NCBI GenBank assembly: GCA_947095585.1
Contig: OX352762.1
Coordinates: 13,991,969 to 14,055,968 of the forward strand
Direction of reading: 5' to 3'
DNA: 64,000 nucleotides
From: Nephrocerus scutellatus
Taxonomy: Eukaryota > Arthropoda > Insecta > Diptera > Pipunculidae
Shown: piece by piece, positions 1-12,710 of the stretch
Layout of the letters: every line of letters begins with the position of its first letter
Position numbering within the stretch: the stretch's first letter is position 1
Translations under genes and position numbers: made by a program
The notes under the pieces: model-generated
Told to the model about the DNA's origin: nothing
Database searches by the model: none
The model's input: only the letters and a program-made list of their open reading frames with translations

Positions 1-760
1 AAAACTTTAAATTAAAAATTCATAGTTTGTTGTCGTTGACTTGTCGAGCATAAAATCAAAATTAATTTAGGTCTTCACAACGAAAAAACCGCTACATAAA
101 TAGAATAGCATCAAATCTCCCTCAAGCCGGAATCTCTAATTAAATTCTAAACGATGGAGTCGAGTCCACTTAAAAATGCATAAACCTAGCACAGAAGAAA
201 AAATACCTTGACAAGAAGATCGCAGAGATGATACCTGAAAGACATAAATTTCTCAGCAAATTAAATGTCAAATGTCATAACGTCCCTCCTCCAGAGCTTG
301 TTAAAATTTATTTTTATAATTTTCTAATTAAACGCGCGATTTTTCTGTTTTCCTGTCTATAGCCGACAACGCACATGACAAAATGATAAACTCGCAACAA
401 ACCATATATCATTATAAATAACAGAAGGTACTTGTAATATGACAGAGAATTGAAATGGAATCTTGAACGAAGAAGAGAAGGCATTTCGTAATTTCACAGC
501 TATATGAGCCAAAACGCCTTTATCTGTAACAGAAAAACTTCTTCGCTTCCCGCCATTTAAATTGAAGCTATTTTTCATAAATTTTTGGATTATCTTTATC
601 ATTTGTTGCAATTTAATTTCTGCAGATATGATTATATTATAAAGGGTTTTCCATTTAGATCAAAGATATATATCTCTATACTCTTTGCTTAGATTGAACT
701 TACTGAGGAGTAACTGTCACACGAGCTGTCATACTGTGCTCATTGTTTAATATTTATTAT
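1..760. other. Intergenic, no gene seen
   Basis: AT-rich DNA. The longest open frames are short and show no codon structure, signal peptide or recognisable motif. Nothing repeats elsewhere in the window as far as I can see. Confidence 0.5.
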
Positions 761-764
761 CAGT

Positions 765-2950
765 ATGACGGTACGAACGTACCGAGGTGCCAACATCGAC
801 TCGGACCACTATCTTGTTGGTATGGTGCTCCGAGCGCGGATTGCATCATCACGGAAGACTGCATCCGTGAATCAGATTCGAGTCAACACGGCTGCCCTTC
901 GCAATGAAGAGACCAGAAACAACTACGGTCAAGCGATAGGACTCGCCCTAAATGCAGGAAGAGTAAGTCCTTGGGGTTGAGATGTCGGGCGTAGAAGAGA
1001 AATGGACACGCCTTAAGAATACTGTCATTAGTACTGCTGACTCCATCTTAGGCAGTAGTCGTAGAGATCGAAACGAATGGTTCGATGACGAATGTAAGCT
1101 AGCGACTGAAAGTAAGAATGTTGCGTACCGAGCAATGCAACAATCCAATAGAACGCGGGAACAAGAAGATGAATATAAAGAGCTCAGAATGAAAGCAGCC
1201 TGGGAGAAGAATCTCGTCTGTACGGAACAGTACAGAGAGCAAGGACCGCAACAGGCGCGGAAGTTCTACCAAAGGGTCCACGGTATGACGCAATATACAC
1301 CGCATTGCACATACTGGAAGGACAAAGAGGGTAATCTGATCGCCGATCTTAAAGGCATCTTAGAGCGATGGGAAGAGCACTTTCATGAGTTGCTAAATGG
1401 CCAGCTAACTGAGGAATTGGAGGTTCCACAAATGACCGAAGATCATACTACGCTGCCGCCACCAAACATAGACGAAGTTAGCAGAGCAATAAATCGGCTC
1501 AAAAATAATAAGGCCCCGGATTCGGATGGGATCCCAGCGGAACTGATAAATAGGAGGCCCCACATTACACCAAGCAGTTCATGAAATAATAGTGCAAGTA
1601 TGGGAGGAAGAAGCGATGCCAGAAGACTGGCGAAGAGGCATCCTGTGCCCCATATATAAGAAGGAAGACAAAATGCAACAATTATCGTAGTATCGTTGTT
1701 GAGTAACGCGTATAAGATTTTCTCCTTTATCCTTCAAGACAGGATAGCCCCATACGCTAAAGTCATCATTGGTGTGGCTTCATCCCAGGTAAATCAACAA
1801 CTGATCAGATTTACACCCTAAGGCAGGTGATGGAGAAATGTCTAGAGTTTCAAAACTCACTACACCATCTTTTTATAGATTTTAAAGCCGCCTATGATAG
1901 CATAGCTAGAGTAGAAATTTATAAAGCCATAAGAGAATTCGGCATCCCAAATAAACTGACTGACTGACTGACTATGTAGGTTGACCATGACCAATGTTAT
2001 AAGCCAAGTAAAAATATCCGGATCACTATCAAGCCCATTCAACATCTATAACGGGCTCCGACAAGGGGATGGACTGGCCTGCATCCTCTTCAACCTGGCG
2101 TTTGAGAAAGTGATCCGAGACTCTGACGTAACGACGAGAGGGACAATCCTCTATAAGTCAATTCAGATACTGGCTTAGGCAGACGATATTGACATCGTTG
2201 GTAGAAGCCAAAGAGCTGTACAGGAAGCTTTCATCCAGATAGAGCTGGCGGCAAGAAATCTGGGGCTGCACATAAATGAGAGCAAAACATAGTACATGGT
2301 GGCCACGTCTGCGAGTAGAAGATCCAACATTGGTCCCTCAATTCAGATAGTGGAGCGCGAATTTGAAGTACTACAATCCTTTAACTATCTCTTTAAGAGC
2401 ATGGAACCAGAAATACGCGCACGGTTGCTTAAAGCCAACAAAGCCTACTATATAGCCTGTCAAGACTCTTAAAATCCAGGAACTTAACCAAAACATTCAA
2501 GCTGCTGGTGTATGAGAGAAGGGTCATACCAGTACATAAATATGGATCCGATACTTGGATGCTTAGCAAAAAGCATTCTGACATCTTAGCCGCGTTCGAG
2601 AGAAAAGTCTTACGGAGAATTGTTGGCCCCGTATGTGAGGAAGGACGATACCGGAGACTCTATAATGATGAGATCTACGAGCGTTACCGCGATGTCGACA
2701 TCGTGAAATAAATTAAGCTCGGTAGGCTCCGGTGGGCAGGACACCTAGTTCGCATGAGCGAAGAGGATCCTGCTCGGAAAGTCCTTTGTGGTAGGATTTA
2801 TGGAACACGACAGCGAGGCCGGCCAAGCCTACGCCCAGAGTTTAGGGATGCCAAAGTGGATGACATCGGCTCGAAATCGGGACCGGTGGAGAGACTTTTT
2901 GCGGGAGGCCATGACCGGTCCCCGGTTGTAGAGCCAAATATGATGATGAT
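765..2950 (+). mobile_element. RTE-like non-LTR retrotransposon, copy A (decayed)
   Basis: 5'-truncated copy of an APE-type non-LTR element. It opens inside the endonuclease, with the SDH catalytic motif in the context NIDSDHYLVG. A linker follows, then reverse transcriptase blocks: KNNKAPDSDGIPAELI near 1504-1551, FKAAYDSIARVE near 1880-1915 (motif A) and RQGDGLACILFNLAFEKVI near 2058-2115 (motif B). The catalytic YADD box near 2172-2192 reads stop-ADD because Tyr became TAG. The C-terminal part runs to about 2930 and the element ends in a short ATG-rich tail. Stops and frameshifts break the frame several times, so it is dead. A GACT microsatellite has expanded near 1959-1974. The protein pattern matches the insect elements usually annotated as craniofacial development protein 2-like or endonuclease-reverse transcriptase. 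The RTE clade assignment is from memory of these motifs. Confidence 0.85.
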
Positions 2951-2994
2951 ACTCTGGCAAATTATGATGAATAGACTCATTCTTGACTAATGCT

Positions 2995-4020
2995 ATAAAG
3001 TTATTCAAATTTACTTTGAAAATCAGTCGTCGATTCGCGCAACTTATAAACGACTCCGTAGTTTATATGCGGCACATTGTCGTCCATCTGAGCAAGGTAT
3101 CCATCGAGAACTTTCGTACCACTCTCGATCTACTCTCTAAATTATGCAATAACCCCAAAACCCCAAGGACTGAAAAAAATATTGCGCACAGTTTTGAAAG
3201 TTTGGTCGAATATAAAAATTAATTGATTGGTCTTCGGTCGCAGGAATTGCGACCCTGTCCGTCCAGTAACTGCCAAATATTTCGCAACTACCCGTATAGA
3301 ATCCAGCTAGTATGTTATTTCAACAGAATGGCAATACGGCGATGGCAATTGAATTAATTATTTTGCGATAAGTTGATTACGAGGAATTGAGATGTCAATT
3401 GACCCTTAAAACCGTGCGATTTGATACCTCTCGATTTTCTACGCTTGTATATTGCTATCAATGAAATGTATGATATATGAAAATACAATTTCTGCTCCTT
3501 ACTACATAAAATATAAAATAAAAACATAAATCGAATTTCTATGATGATATCAGACAGTCAACATGCATCGCAAATTAATGAGGCCACAAAGCTAGAACCA
3601 AGATCTGTTGATCAGACTGAACAGAGAGGAGAACGTTCTTGTGCTGTGTCCCTGCACATATGGCATGTGTCTTCTAATAATAACACTAGGTGCCAGCAGG
3701 GATCGTGTGCAATATTACAATAACATTCACTCACTGCATGACATTGTTATTTTACTATAATTATGAATATTATTTTTTTTGAAACAAAAGCTGTGCATGT
3801 CTTCATATCCAAGGCACTCGTCGGAATGCACAGACTCTGTGCAATTTGTCTCTGCTGTGTACTTCAAATGCAGTAGAGCAGTTTGCCGTAGAATATCGTT
3901 GCTTCCTCCTGTTGGTTATGCTGTGAGACAAACTGTGAAAATTGTAGGCAAAAACTATGGAGATTATTTTGAAATTAAAAAAATTATCAGCCTGCCAACA
4001 ATATTTTCATTTATATGTTA
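2995..4020. other. Intergenic, no gene seen
   Basis: Only short open frames (for example 3541-3723 and 3779-4024) without recognisable motifs. I see nothing that supports a gene here. Confidence 0.4.
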
Positions 4021-4099
4021 CTAGCTGAAGTGCCGACGTTGCCCGTGGCCACACATCGCCCCCATCGGTTACCATCCCCACCACTTCACACCTTGCTTT

Positions 4100-4290
4100 T
4101 GAAGTTGAAGCTCTGATTTGGTTGCTTTGTAGTCGTGTGTCTCGTTCTTCTAATGTTTCCGCTGCTCTGGAATTTTAAGCTCTGATTTGGTTGCTTTGTA
4201 GTCGTGTGTCGCGCCCTTCAAATGATTCAGCTGCTCTTGACTTACGATTTCGTACACGGTTGGCTTCAATTTCGATTGGGTGCTTCAACA
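4100..4290 (-). pseudogene. Helitron-associated coding repeat, fragment
   Basis: On the minus strand two near-identical 69-bp units (23 codons) can be read. Both contain RDTRLQSNQIRA, preceded by SRAAE(S/T)(F/L)E. Such 23-residue charged repeats are familiar from N-terminal parts of proteins encoded by insect Helitron-like elements. A stop codon separates the two units, so this is a scrap. On the plus strand the repeat is visible as AGCTCTGATTTGGTTGCTTT at 4109 and 4178. The family assignment rests on motif memory only. Confidence 0.45.
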
Positions 4291-4418
4291 TTTCTGCTTT
4301 GATTTTTTCTTTTCGATTCTGCGGTTGCTCCTAAATACCAAACAGTTATGCAAAATGTCAGGACGCTACTATTTAAAAATTCTAATAAATTCATAAAAAT
4401 ATGTCATTTGTGAAATGG

Positions 4419-4515
4419 TGACTCACAAGCCAGGCAAATTCACTACCAATGCCGACGCTCTCAGTAGAATTCCACAGGAGAGTGTACAAAAGGACACACC
4501 AACGGCAACACCCAC
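4419..4515 (+). pseudogene. LTR retrotransposon pol fragment (gypsy-like)
   Basis: A short frame reads VTHKPGKFTTNADALSRIP. The HKPG...NADALSR signature is characteristic of the region just after RNase H in gypsy-type pol polyproteins. Only about 30 codons remain and no LTR or flanking pol domain is visible. It directly precedes the 144-bp tandem repeat. Confidence 0.6.
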
Positions 4516-4526
4516 AATCAAGTCAC

Positions 4527-4960
4527 GAGTCTGACCACTTTCAAAATATACCTATTTAGCGCCCATTATGGTATAAAACTCCTACGCAAAGTTTGAACGC
4601 GATTGGTTTATAAAAACATGCGATTTGTAGAAACATTAAAAACTATTCTTATGGAGATCCTTTGACTCAAGAGTCTGACCACTTTCAAAATATGCCTATT
4701 ATGTGTTCATTATGGTATAAAACCCCTATGCATAGTTTAAACGCGATCGATTCATAAAAACATGCAATTTGTAAAAACAATAAAAGAAATTTGTATGGTG
4801 ACCCCTTGACCTAGGAGTCTGACCACTTTCAAAATATGCCTATTAAGTGCCTATTATGGTAGAAAACCCATATGCAAAGTTAGAACGCGATCGGTTGAAG
4901 GGTTTGGCAGTCCATACCGGACATACATACAAAGTTTCACTCTTATATATATAGATATCA
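4527..4960. repeat. 144-bp tandem repeat, three units
   Basis: The block GAGTCTGACCACTTTCAAAA starts at 4527, 4671 and 4815, giving two identical 144-bp periods. Each unit continues with a TATGGTA(T/G)AAAAC stretch, an (A/T)GCAAAGTTT-like stretch and an AACGCGAT(C/T)GGTT-like stretch. The third unit runs into a CATACATACAAAG...CTCTTATATATATAG end. This resembles the 3' end of an insect mobile element, but I cannot name the family. Confidence 0.75.
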
Positions 4961-5233
4961 TATATTATACAAATCGCTACGAACGGTTAAGTACCTCAAG
5001 CTAAAGTATTCTTAGATCAATCAAACACAATTTCGTTTTAATGAGCAACATTCCTCATATCAGTCCCAGGGTATAAGTAGCAAATAGGTTTTATAAAATC
5101 GACTTCTTAATATAAAATATGGCAAATACTAAGTCAAAGCGCAAAGACACATTCCTTGCCAGTCACGGGTACAAAACTAACCAAACTAGGAGACACCTTC
5201 AGAAGAAGCAACACCATATTGGTATAAGATGGA

Positions 5234-5284
<51 letters not shown>
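5234..5284. repeat. (GAC)17 microsatellite
   Basis: Seventeen uninterrupted GAC triplets. They lie inside a short open frame in which they would encode poly-arginine. I read that frame as incidental. Confidence 0.95.
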
Positions 5285-5339
5285 CCACCTCTCGTGGACT
5301 TTTCTCTTCGTTTCTCCTGTCAAAGCAGCCGGTAAATTA

Positions 5340-6980
5340 AATTCTTGAGACATAATTTATGGGAGCAAACAGGTGTTCTGGCCTAAGAAGCATACGAACA
5401 ATGCACATTCACATTCACTTTGTCTCCAATTGTCTCCACTCCACCCAATTTTGGTCGTCCCCATATCACCAGAGAGTAGCAGTGTACAGCTTCTTCGGGA
5501 ACTTGCAGCGCCTCAAATCGTCTTGGTTACGTATTTCGTATCCATATCATTCTTTTCTTCTCTAAGTTGAGTACCATCCAGAAGGATGATTGAAGTTTCA
5601 CGACGTTGCACGCGCGCTGGCAGTCGTTTTTGGCGTTCCCTGTCTTATTGTTTTAATAAACAGACGCATAGCAAGCAGCAAATAAAACCTAAGGTGAGTT
5701 GACGGTGAACTGTGGATATTATGTCGCGATACTTGTTGTTGTTTTTTGGTATAGAATACCATACACACATAAATTACAAGGAATATGTACGGCAACAGTT
5801 TGCCGCAGTATCACTAATAAGGTGCGCTAGGAACGGAACTTGCATTCCGACGATTCCGTTGTCAAGGTGTCTGTGTGTGCGTGGGTTATTAAAGCGAAAA
5901 AGAAAAGTGATATTCGATGCTTTGGATTTAAGATTTTAATTGGATTTATTGGTATTTTCTTTAGAGATAAAAATTAGATTCATTTTTTTTATCTTCCAAT
6001 CAAATAGGCGAGTTGCATGGAAGTCTACGAGCTGGATATTGATACTGATGATGCAATGATGCTCTGCTCATCTACAGCTTGGGCCAAAATGATCTTATCT
6101 AGATTCTATCATCGTACTCTGTTCGGTTCTGTTTCAAAGATCCCACATTTGAGAGCACATTGATGGTCACTGTCACTCTCTTTGTGTTTCCGGGACGATT
6201 TCGCCTGGTTTCCTTGTCGGTTGCATTTTAAGGCAGCCTTAGCAAAATGTCTTGGCGTACACTTTTCTCCGATATATCTGTGGACAGAAGCCGTATAACG
6301 ACCTAAGTCAACTTTTCATATTTTTTAAGAGAGTATGGTTTAATGTTTTAAGCTATTCCTGATAATCTACCATTCTCCTGCAAGATATTTTACACCCTTT
6401 TGAATTATTGCAGAGCTATTAGCCTAGATGGTAAGCCAGCTGCATAATCTGTATTGCAGTTTTGTGATAAGGTGAGTAAGCTGATGTGGATAACATTGTT
6501 GAGGATGGTGGTGGTGTTGTTGCATTTCCCAGTACTCTCTGTGCCCTTTCCAAATAACTGACTTCAATCAATTTTCAAAAGTGATTGAGTTCAAATTTTG
6601 AAAGGGTTGACACAACTAAGAAATAGGTAGTTGATCGAGTTCAAGTTTTTCTCTCTTACTAGACTCTTTGCTTTGAAGGTAGTCCAAGACCACAACAAAG
6701 TCTTCGTTCTCTGTCTTTTTTTTGGAGGTGGTTGCATTTCTTAATTTGAAGTTTCCTCCTTAAGCTTCCATCATGACGTGTTTCGGTAGTCTTTTCGACG
6801 GCGTCTGCCAATAGATCTCTCTTCAGAAGGACGCCACTAGGTGGAATTTAGTGGTGAAAGAGCTGCTGATATGCCTGAAGAGGGAGAGAGCTCAGACAGA
6901 TCAGACTATCATTGCCATAATGGGTTGCCACTGGCCTGTTTGGCAAGGAATATTCTGAAAATCATGTTCCGCTTACGTTG
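5340..6980. other. Intergenic, no gene seen
   Basis: Short frames only. The stretch from about 6780 to 6980 may be decayed upstream sequence of the non-LTR element that becomes recognisable at about 6985, but I cannot read conserved motifs in it. Confidence 0.4.
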
Positions 6981-6984
6981 ACAC

Positions 6985-7157
6985 CGAGCAAGACGAAACG
7001 AGTTTACTTATTTCTTGTTGTCGATTACTGGCTCAAGTTGCAGAGTGATCACCTATGGGGATGCCGTTCCTATTGTCGTTTCAGGAAAACACCACAATAC
7101 CCTGAAGGAACTCTTACAGCATGCTCTTAACAAGCTAACTAAATGGGCAGTTGTGGT
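6985..7157 (+). mobile_element. RNase H-bearing non-LTR element, 5' part of an interrupted copy
   Basis: The frame reads CRVITYGDAVPIVVSGK followed by LQHALNKLTKWA. This is the reverse transcriptase catalytic box region (usually YADD, here YGDA) of an element of the I/LOA/R1 type. The reading stops at the insertion of another retroelement at 7158 and resumes at 8389 with CGLGLNPHKPEIVLSTRKYK, exactly where this family continues. AGTTGTGGT at 7149-7157 recurs at 8389-8397. The clade is not certain. Confidence 0.65.
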
Positions 7158-8388
7158 TGTGAATCATATTATAACGCTCTAAAGAGCATTTAGATTCAAC
7201 TCTCGACGTCAAACAGGCAGGCTTTCGCTCTGGATCCTCTTGCATCGATCACATAAGCAACTTGCGGATCATTATAGAACAATGCGTCGACTACAGATCT
7301 CCGCTACATCTTCCGTTCAACGACTTTGAGAAGGCTTTTGACAGCTAAAATCGAGATTCTATCTGGATGGCCCTGCGCAGGAGGGGTATCCCAGAAAAGC
7401 TTATAGCTGTTATCAAAGTAAATGTCACGTCCTACACAACGGTAAGGTGTCCGAGGAATTTGAAGTCCAAAGTGGAGTAAGTTAGGGGTGCATATTATCA
7501 CCGCTGTTATTCCTGGTGGTCATCAACGATGTACTCCGTGCAGAACTGACGGTAGGGAACATTGGAATTCGATGGACTATGACAAATTACCTTAAACACC
7601 TAGACTACCCTGACGATGTTTGCCTGCTCTCACATCGGATAATGGATCTTCATATGATGGCCCAAAATCTAGAAACCGATGCAAGCAAAGTAGGGCTCAA
7701 GATAAACACTGCCATAACAAAAGCCCTGAACACTGCTAACACCCGCTATCAGCTCAACATTGCTGGACAGGTAGTCGGAAAAGTTGAAAACTTTCTATAC
7801 CTAGGAAGTGTGGTCTCGGCTGATTGCGGTGCCACCGAACTGGATGTGTGCAGCAAAATCGGGAAAGCTAGGGCTGCGTTCATAATGCTATCGAAAGTCT
7901 GGAGAAGCAATATTTTCAGATTAAGAACTAAGCTTCGACTGTTCCGCTCCAACAGTACTGTTGTATCGATACAGTACTTCGAAGATGGATATCACGCGCA
8001 AGCTGCAATCTTTCGTAAACAAATGCCTACGTATCATCTTGAGAATCTTCTGGCCCAATCGTATGTCCAATGACGAACTTCATCGGAGAACGGGCCAAGA
8101 ACATATAGACGTTATATATATACGCGAAGGAGAAATTGGCAGTGGATTGGACATACACTACGTCGAAACGACAACTCCATTGCGAAATATGGCATGCATT
8201 GGAAACCGCTCACCCAGGCAGGTAGAACTGCGGGACGCCCTAGGAGAACGTGGCGTAGGACAGTCGAGAAGGAAGCAGGGTCCTTGGGAATGAGTTAGAG
8301 GCAGTTCAAACCCGTTGCAATAAACAGAACAAGGCGTTGTTGACGCCCTATGCTCCTCGAGGGGTGAAAGGATTTAAGAAGAAGAAGA
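7158..8388 (+). mobile_element. RTE element of the second family, inserted copy
   Basis: 5'-truncated copy with several frameshifts. Readable blocks are QAGFRSGSSCIDHISNLR near 7212-7268 and the motif A region NDFEKAFDS near 7320. YPDDVCLLSHR near 7603 is the catalytic box with Ala changed to Pro. VENFLYLGSVVSADCGATEL follows near 7785. The C-terminal signature includes GRPRRTWRRTVEKEAGSLGM-like residues near 8230-8290. It ends in a (GAA)n tail at about 8376-8390. The protein resembles the endonuclease-reverse transcriptases described as RTE in moths and other insects. It interrupts the RNase H-bearing element and is flanked by the 9-bp duplication AGTTGTGGT. Confidence 0.8.
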
Positions 8389-9555
8389 AGTTGTGGTCTG
8401 GGATTAAACCCCCACAAACCAGAAATTGTCCTTAGCACTAGAAAATATAAAATTCCATATAATGACCAACCCTCTATAAAGGGCACAATCTTATCATTCT
8501 CTGATAAAGCTTAATATCTGGGTCTCATTCTGGATAGAAAGCTAAGCTGGAAACCTAAAATACAAAAAAGAGTTGGCGCTCTTCTACTGTAAAAAAGCCA
8601 TCGGTAGCAAATGGGGCCTTCAATCCCATATTACTCATTGGATTTATATTTCGGAAATAAGACATACAGTTATGTACGGTGTGGTGGTCCGGTGGACTGC
8701 ATTAGACAAAGCAATAAATCGCAACAAGCTAAGCAATGTCCAAAGATCGGCTTGTCTATGTATGAGCGTAGCTCTTCGCAACACTCCCTCCGCTGCACTA
8801 GACATACTGTTCAACCTAACACCACTCGACATCTTCAGCAGACAAGTTGTTCTAGTGCGGTTATTTGCTTCAACGCTACCTCCCAGTGGATAAGGAATGT
8901 ATTCGGACACTCCCCTATTCTGAATTGATTGAGGGCTCCACCAGGAGGTATAGACTACAACATACTGCAACTACATCAAAAACTGATGATGGGAGGTGTT
9001 ATCTTTAAAAGACTAAATATAAGTCTCTCTTTCCGTCTTCTTGATCACTGCAGTGTTTTTCAAGCAAAAGTAATGGCGATCAAAGAAGTCCTGTCTTGGC
9101 TGAAGAGAAACGTCATATCCACTAAGGATATACGCATCTTTTCGGATAGTCAAGCCGCATTGAAATCCCTAGAACCAGTCTCTACGAACTCTATTGTAGC
9201 CCTAGATGGTCGATTGTCTCTCTGGGATATGGCGGAACAGTTCAACATTTACCTGCATTGTGTGATGGGGACCTGCTGGGCCAATGAAATCGCCAAAATA
9301 GTACTACGCTGCCCCTTCTATCTGGTTCCCTAGGCATACCGTTTGCTACATTCAAACTCATGTTAAATCAGGATACTACTAACAAAACCTTAGATGGACA
9401 AATGGTATAACTTGTGACAAAACAGATCTGGCCAAAGCTGGATCCGAAAAGCTCCGAGTGTTGGATCTCTCTAAACAGAGTGCACATAGGCGTCACAATA
9501 GGTGTAATTACTTGGCACTGTCTCATAGGAGAGCAAGGCTTGGTTTTATTTAAAT
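8389..9555 (+). mobile_element. RNase H-bearing non-LTR element, 3' part of the interrupted copy
   Basis: Continues the element broken at 7157. It encodes the end of the reverse transcriptase (LGLILDRKLSWKPKIQKRV; SNVQRSACLCMSVALRNTPS), then a ribonuclease H domain with FQAKVMAIKEVLSWLK and RIFSDSQAALKSL near 9057-9172. These correspond to the second and third acidic motifs. It ends with IWPKLDPKSSECWISLNR and WHCLIGEQG near 9430-9537. Frames shift several times. An RNase H after the reverse transcriptase places it near the I, LOA and R1 groups. Confidence 0.75.
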
Positions 9556-9599
9556 TAATTTGAAAAAAATTGATTTTGCACAAAAGACAAACTGGTCAT

Positions 9600-11100
9600 C
9601 AAAATAAGAGCTACACCTATCTTTTTAATTTAAAGAGTATCACTTAAGGTTCACTCTAAAGAAAAGACAGTGAAAATTCTTATAGTTCTGTTAGACTAAA
9701 AGCAGTGAACGCTTATGAGGTTAATTTTTTTTTAAACGAAATCAATTAAAAGAGAAACCCGCCATGCTGTTAGCCCTTCCGAATACGACTAACGCACATA
9801 ATTGGTTCATTTATCTTTACTTGAAAAAGAAAAAAATGTAGCACCTCATTTACTAGAGTGCCGACTCATTGACAGGTAATTTGGCGGCTCCATGTGGTCA
9901 TCGCTCATTTGATTTGTGTGCCTATGCTACGGCGCGACCGACTTTTCGCTCTGCAGCACATCGTGGAGGAGCAATAATCCATTGAGTATAATTCAAAGAA
10001 GTGACCAGAAAAATAGAAAAAGACGATGCGTTATTAATCGAAAAATAATTTCCAACGTAGCGAAACGTTCCATCATCCAAAGAAATGGGAGCACACACGC
10101 TTGGAGATAGACAAAAAGATGCACCGTTGGATATATCCAAAGCTGTTATAATGGCCTTTCCGCTGATCGATATTTTCCAGTCTCTTGATATCGGGTATTG
10201 TTGTATGCAACACAACACATAGTAAGATTGGGCACGTTTTGTTATGCGATCTGCAACTTAGCGGCGACTTTAAAAGAGAGGTTTGCGTTGTATTGTGTCT
10301 TTTGTGTCACATGACAATCGTCTGACAGTCATCCATTTTCACATTATGTAGATAGTACTCGTAACATGAAGTATGCGAGAGTGTAGAAATGGTTATTCTT
10401 GTTTTCTTTTTTTTTTTTTTTTTTTTTTTTTGCATTGCGGTCACCTTTAGTCACCGCAGACGGACGTGACACAAAGTGACAAAATCTTTTGTTGTCATCT
10501 TACGACGTGTTGGGACGCAATGAGAGTGTGGGGGTCGTCCCACTCATGAAGACATCAAGAAGAAAGATCCAAGATTTCATAGAATGCCAAGCGCTTAACT
10601 TTCTACCGCAGACACACGGCAGGGCTCTAAGCAACAGAAATCCATTTATCATCCGAGTAACAGTGCACTTGCCGTGGAGCACGTACTTAGTTCATTCTTG
10701 GGTCAGCTTTGAGCGCGGTTTGTTTCGCCGCACATTGCCGATGGGCTAAAAAGATACACGGTGTAGATAGTTATGTGGTTTTGGTTGTCTCTTCATTCTA
10801 AGAAGTGAGATTCTGGTTTATCGGAACTTTTTATTTTCACTGTTTTCTAAATTAGTAGGTGTGAGTGTGTGTGTGTCTGTGTGTTTGCAGAAATTTAGCA
10901 AAAACTATAACTGTAAACGTGAAACAAAAATGGATGCCGCTTTTTGTTTTCAAAAATCCATCCTGGTAGTTGTGTAGCGAATATATATCTATTACAGTAG
11001 TTATTAATTTTTTCTATCTTTTTTCTTGATGTGGACAATTTTGAATTGTCAAGGATCAAAGAAAGGCTTGAAAAATTCCAATATTTATTAAATCAACTAT
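9600..11100. other. Intergenic with simple repeats
   Basis: No gene seen. It contains a run of 25 T at 10407-10431, which could be the poly(A) tail of a minus-strand retroinsertion, and a short TG-rich tract near 10861-10885. Open frames such as 10489-10749 show no motif. Confidence 0.45.
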
Positions 11101-11119
11101 ATACGATGATAAACCATTC

Positions 11120-12005
11120 AAGATTGAAAACTGAACAGTGTCCGATGTGAATTCCTACTCTGACCATAAGTATATTAGGTTGGATCTGAACCTCCAGACG
11201 GATCCGATCAAAATTTTTCAAAATATAAAAGGAACTGACTGGATGAAATTCGGAAATATCATCCAGTCAAACTTAGGGATTTTACCTAATACTGAGAAAA
11301 CTTAGGCGGATGAATTGGACAAGAAAATTGAAACGCACGAGAAATCAATGAACGTGGCTCTGGAAGCCGCTTGCCCAACCAGTCGGAGAAAAAAAGTTCA
11401 CCCTCCGTGGTGGAGCCAAGACCTTACTAAACTTAAAAGTATGACTAGGGCGATCTTCAATATCTGTTATTATAACAAATACTGGCAGCCTTATAAAGTC
11501 TGCACAAGATGGTACAAGAAGGCCATCAAAAAAGACAAGCGACGCTCTTGGGTAGACTTCTGTCAATCAATTGAAACCAGCTAGGACTTTGCTAGCATTT
11601 GCAAGGTTCTGTCTAAAGAGATCCTTACCGACTTTCATCAAGAAAGCTGACGGTGTCTGGAGGGCAACTGCGGCAGAATTACTGGATCTTCTCACAAATA
11701 CACACTTCCCCACCAGCAGTTATTAATGCATAGATAATTTGAAGAGGTTGCATGCTGAGCATCCGATATCTTGTGAAGTAGTGGATAATATAATAAACCG
11801 GGAAAAGGTTTTCTGGGCTTTAAAAAGTTTGTCGGCCTATAAGTCTACAATCCTGGATGGGATACAGCCAATTATGGTACACTGGAGCTATCAACTTCCT
11901 GGCTAATGAAGATTTTCGAAAGCTCTAGGAGGCTCAATTATGTCCCCCGAAGCTGAAGAGAAGTTCAGGTGGTTTTCACACCCAAAACAAGCAGAAGCGG
12001 CCATG
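11120..12005 (+). mobile_element. RNase H-type non-LTR element, endonuclease to RT fragment
   Basis: It begins at the end of the endonuclease (YSDHKYIRLDLNLQ, with the catalytic SDH). The linker follows at 11315-11584, with PPWWSQDLTKLKSMTRAIFN and YKKAIKKDKRRSWVDFCQSI. The first RT blocks come next (VFWALKSLSAYKSTILDGIQ near 11810-11870). Frameshifts and stops interrupt it. This is probably the same family as the element at 6985-9555, because it supplies the upstream part that copy lacks, but the fragments do not overlap enough to prove it. Confidence 0.7.
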
Positions 12006-12029
12006 AATTAGCATTTTTGCTATTATTTT

Positions 12030-12180
12030 TGGGATTCTGATGCCGTTTCACGTCCTTCTGAAGTTAAAGTTCCTTTATATCGCTATGAAGCTGAATTTGA
12101 TAATCGACGGGAAAGTGCTTCACGTCTACATGATGCATCTGTTCCATTCGAGCGTCAAAAAAGCCTGCAATAAAGGCTTT
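12030..12180 (+). pseudogene. Possible Helitron-associated coding scrap
   Basis: An open stretch reads RYEAEFDNRRESASRLHDAS. It resembles the RES-RLHDAS type repeats in N-terminal regions of Helitron-like proteins. It is too short to be sure, and the start and end are guesses. Confidence 0.3.
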
Positions 12181-12614
12181 CCCTATATCAATTTTGGCTT
12201 ATATAATGATTGAAAAAACATTTTAAGTCAGCTAACCTTCGTAAAAACTACACCAATTGGATCAATATAGACTTGTTATCTTTATTATCTGCTAGCTTAA
12301 TTTCAGCTATTTTTAATTTTAATCCTATCCCATTTTAAAGTAACACTCTGAAACCGAAACAGTATACATAAAGTATATAATTAAACATATAGCTTTGTTA
12401 ATGCCTTAGCTGAGAGACAGGAATATAGACAGTAACTTGGATTTTGAGTTCTGAGTTTTGAGTTCTACTTCCTCAATAGAATCGAAGCTTAGGCTAATAG
12501 TTTTCTATTAAATAGATTAAAACTTTTTATTCCTTAGCCGCTTTACCAATGGTCAGTGTAGAATATAAAATGGTCGGTCAGCCATCAGCAGATAAGTGCG
12601 AATAACACAGAACG

Positions 12615-12710
12615 CTACAGAAATGCATGTGGCCGCAACTATCTCTGATTGGTGGAAGTGCGATCAAACCTCAACGTGGTGGCCGCTGGAAATTTTCCTT
12701 CAGTACAGTA
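12615..12710 (+). repeat. Short dispersed repeat, shared inverted at 57360-57455
   Basis: ATGTGGCCGCAACTATCTCT and GTGGTGGCCGCTGG recur in the same order on the minus strand at 57360-57455. In the copy here the similarity ends where the retroelement at 12711 begins. In the other copy the sequence continues past that point. This suggests the element inserted into an existing repeat. Confidence 0.6.

Noticed and set aside
5119..5340. Open frame with a poly-arginine run
   Set aside because: It is produced by the (GAC)17 microsatellite. No conserved domain or promoter was seen on either side.
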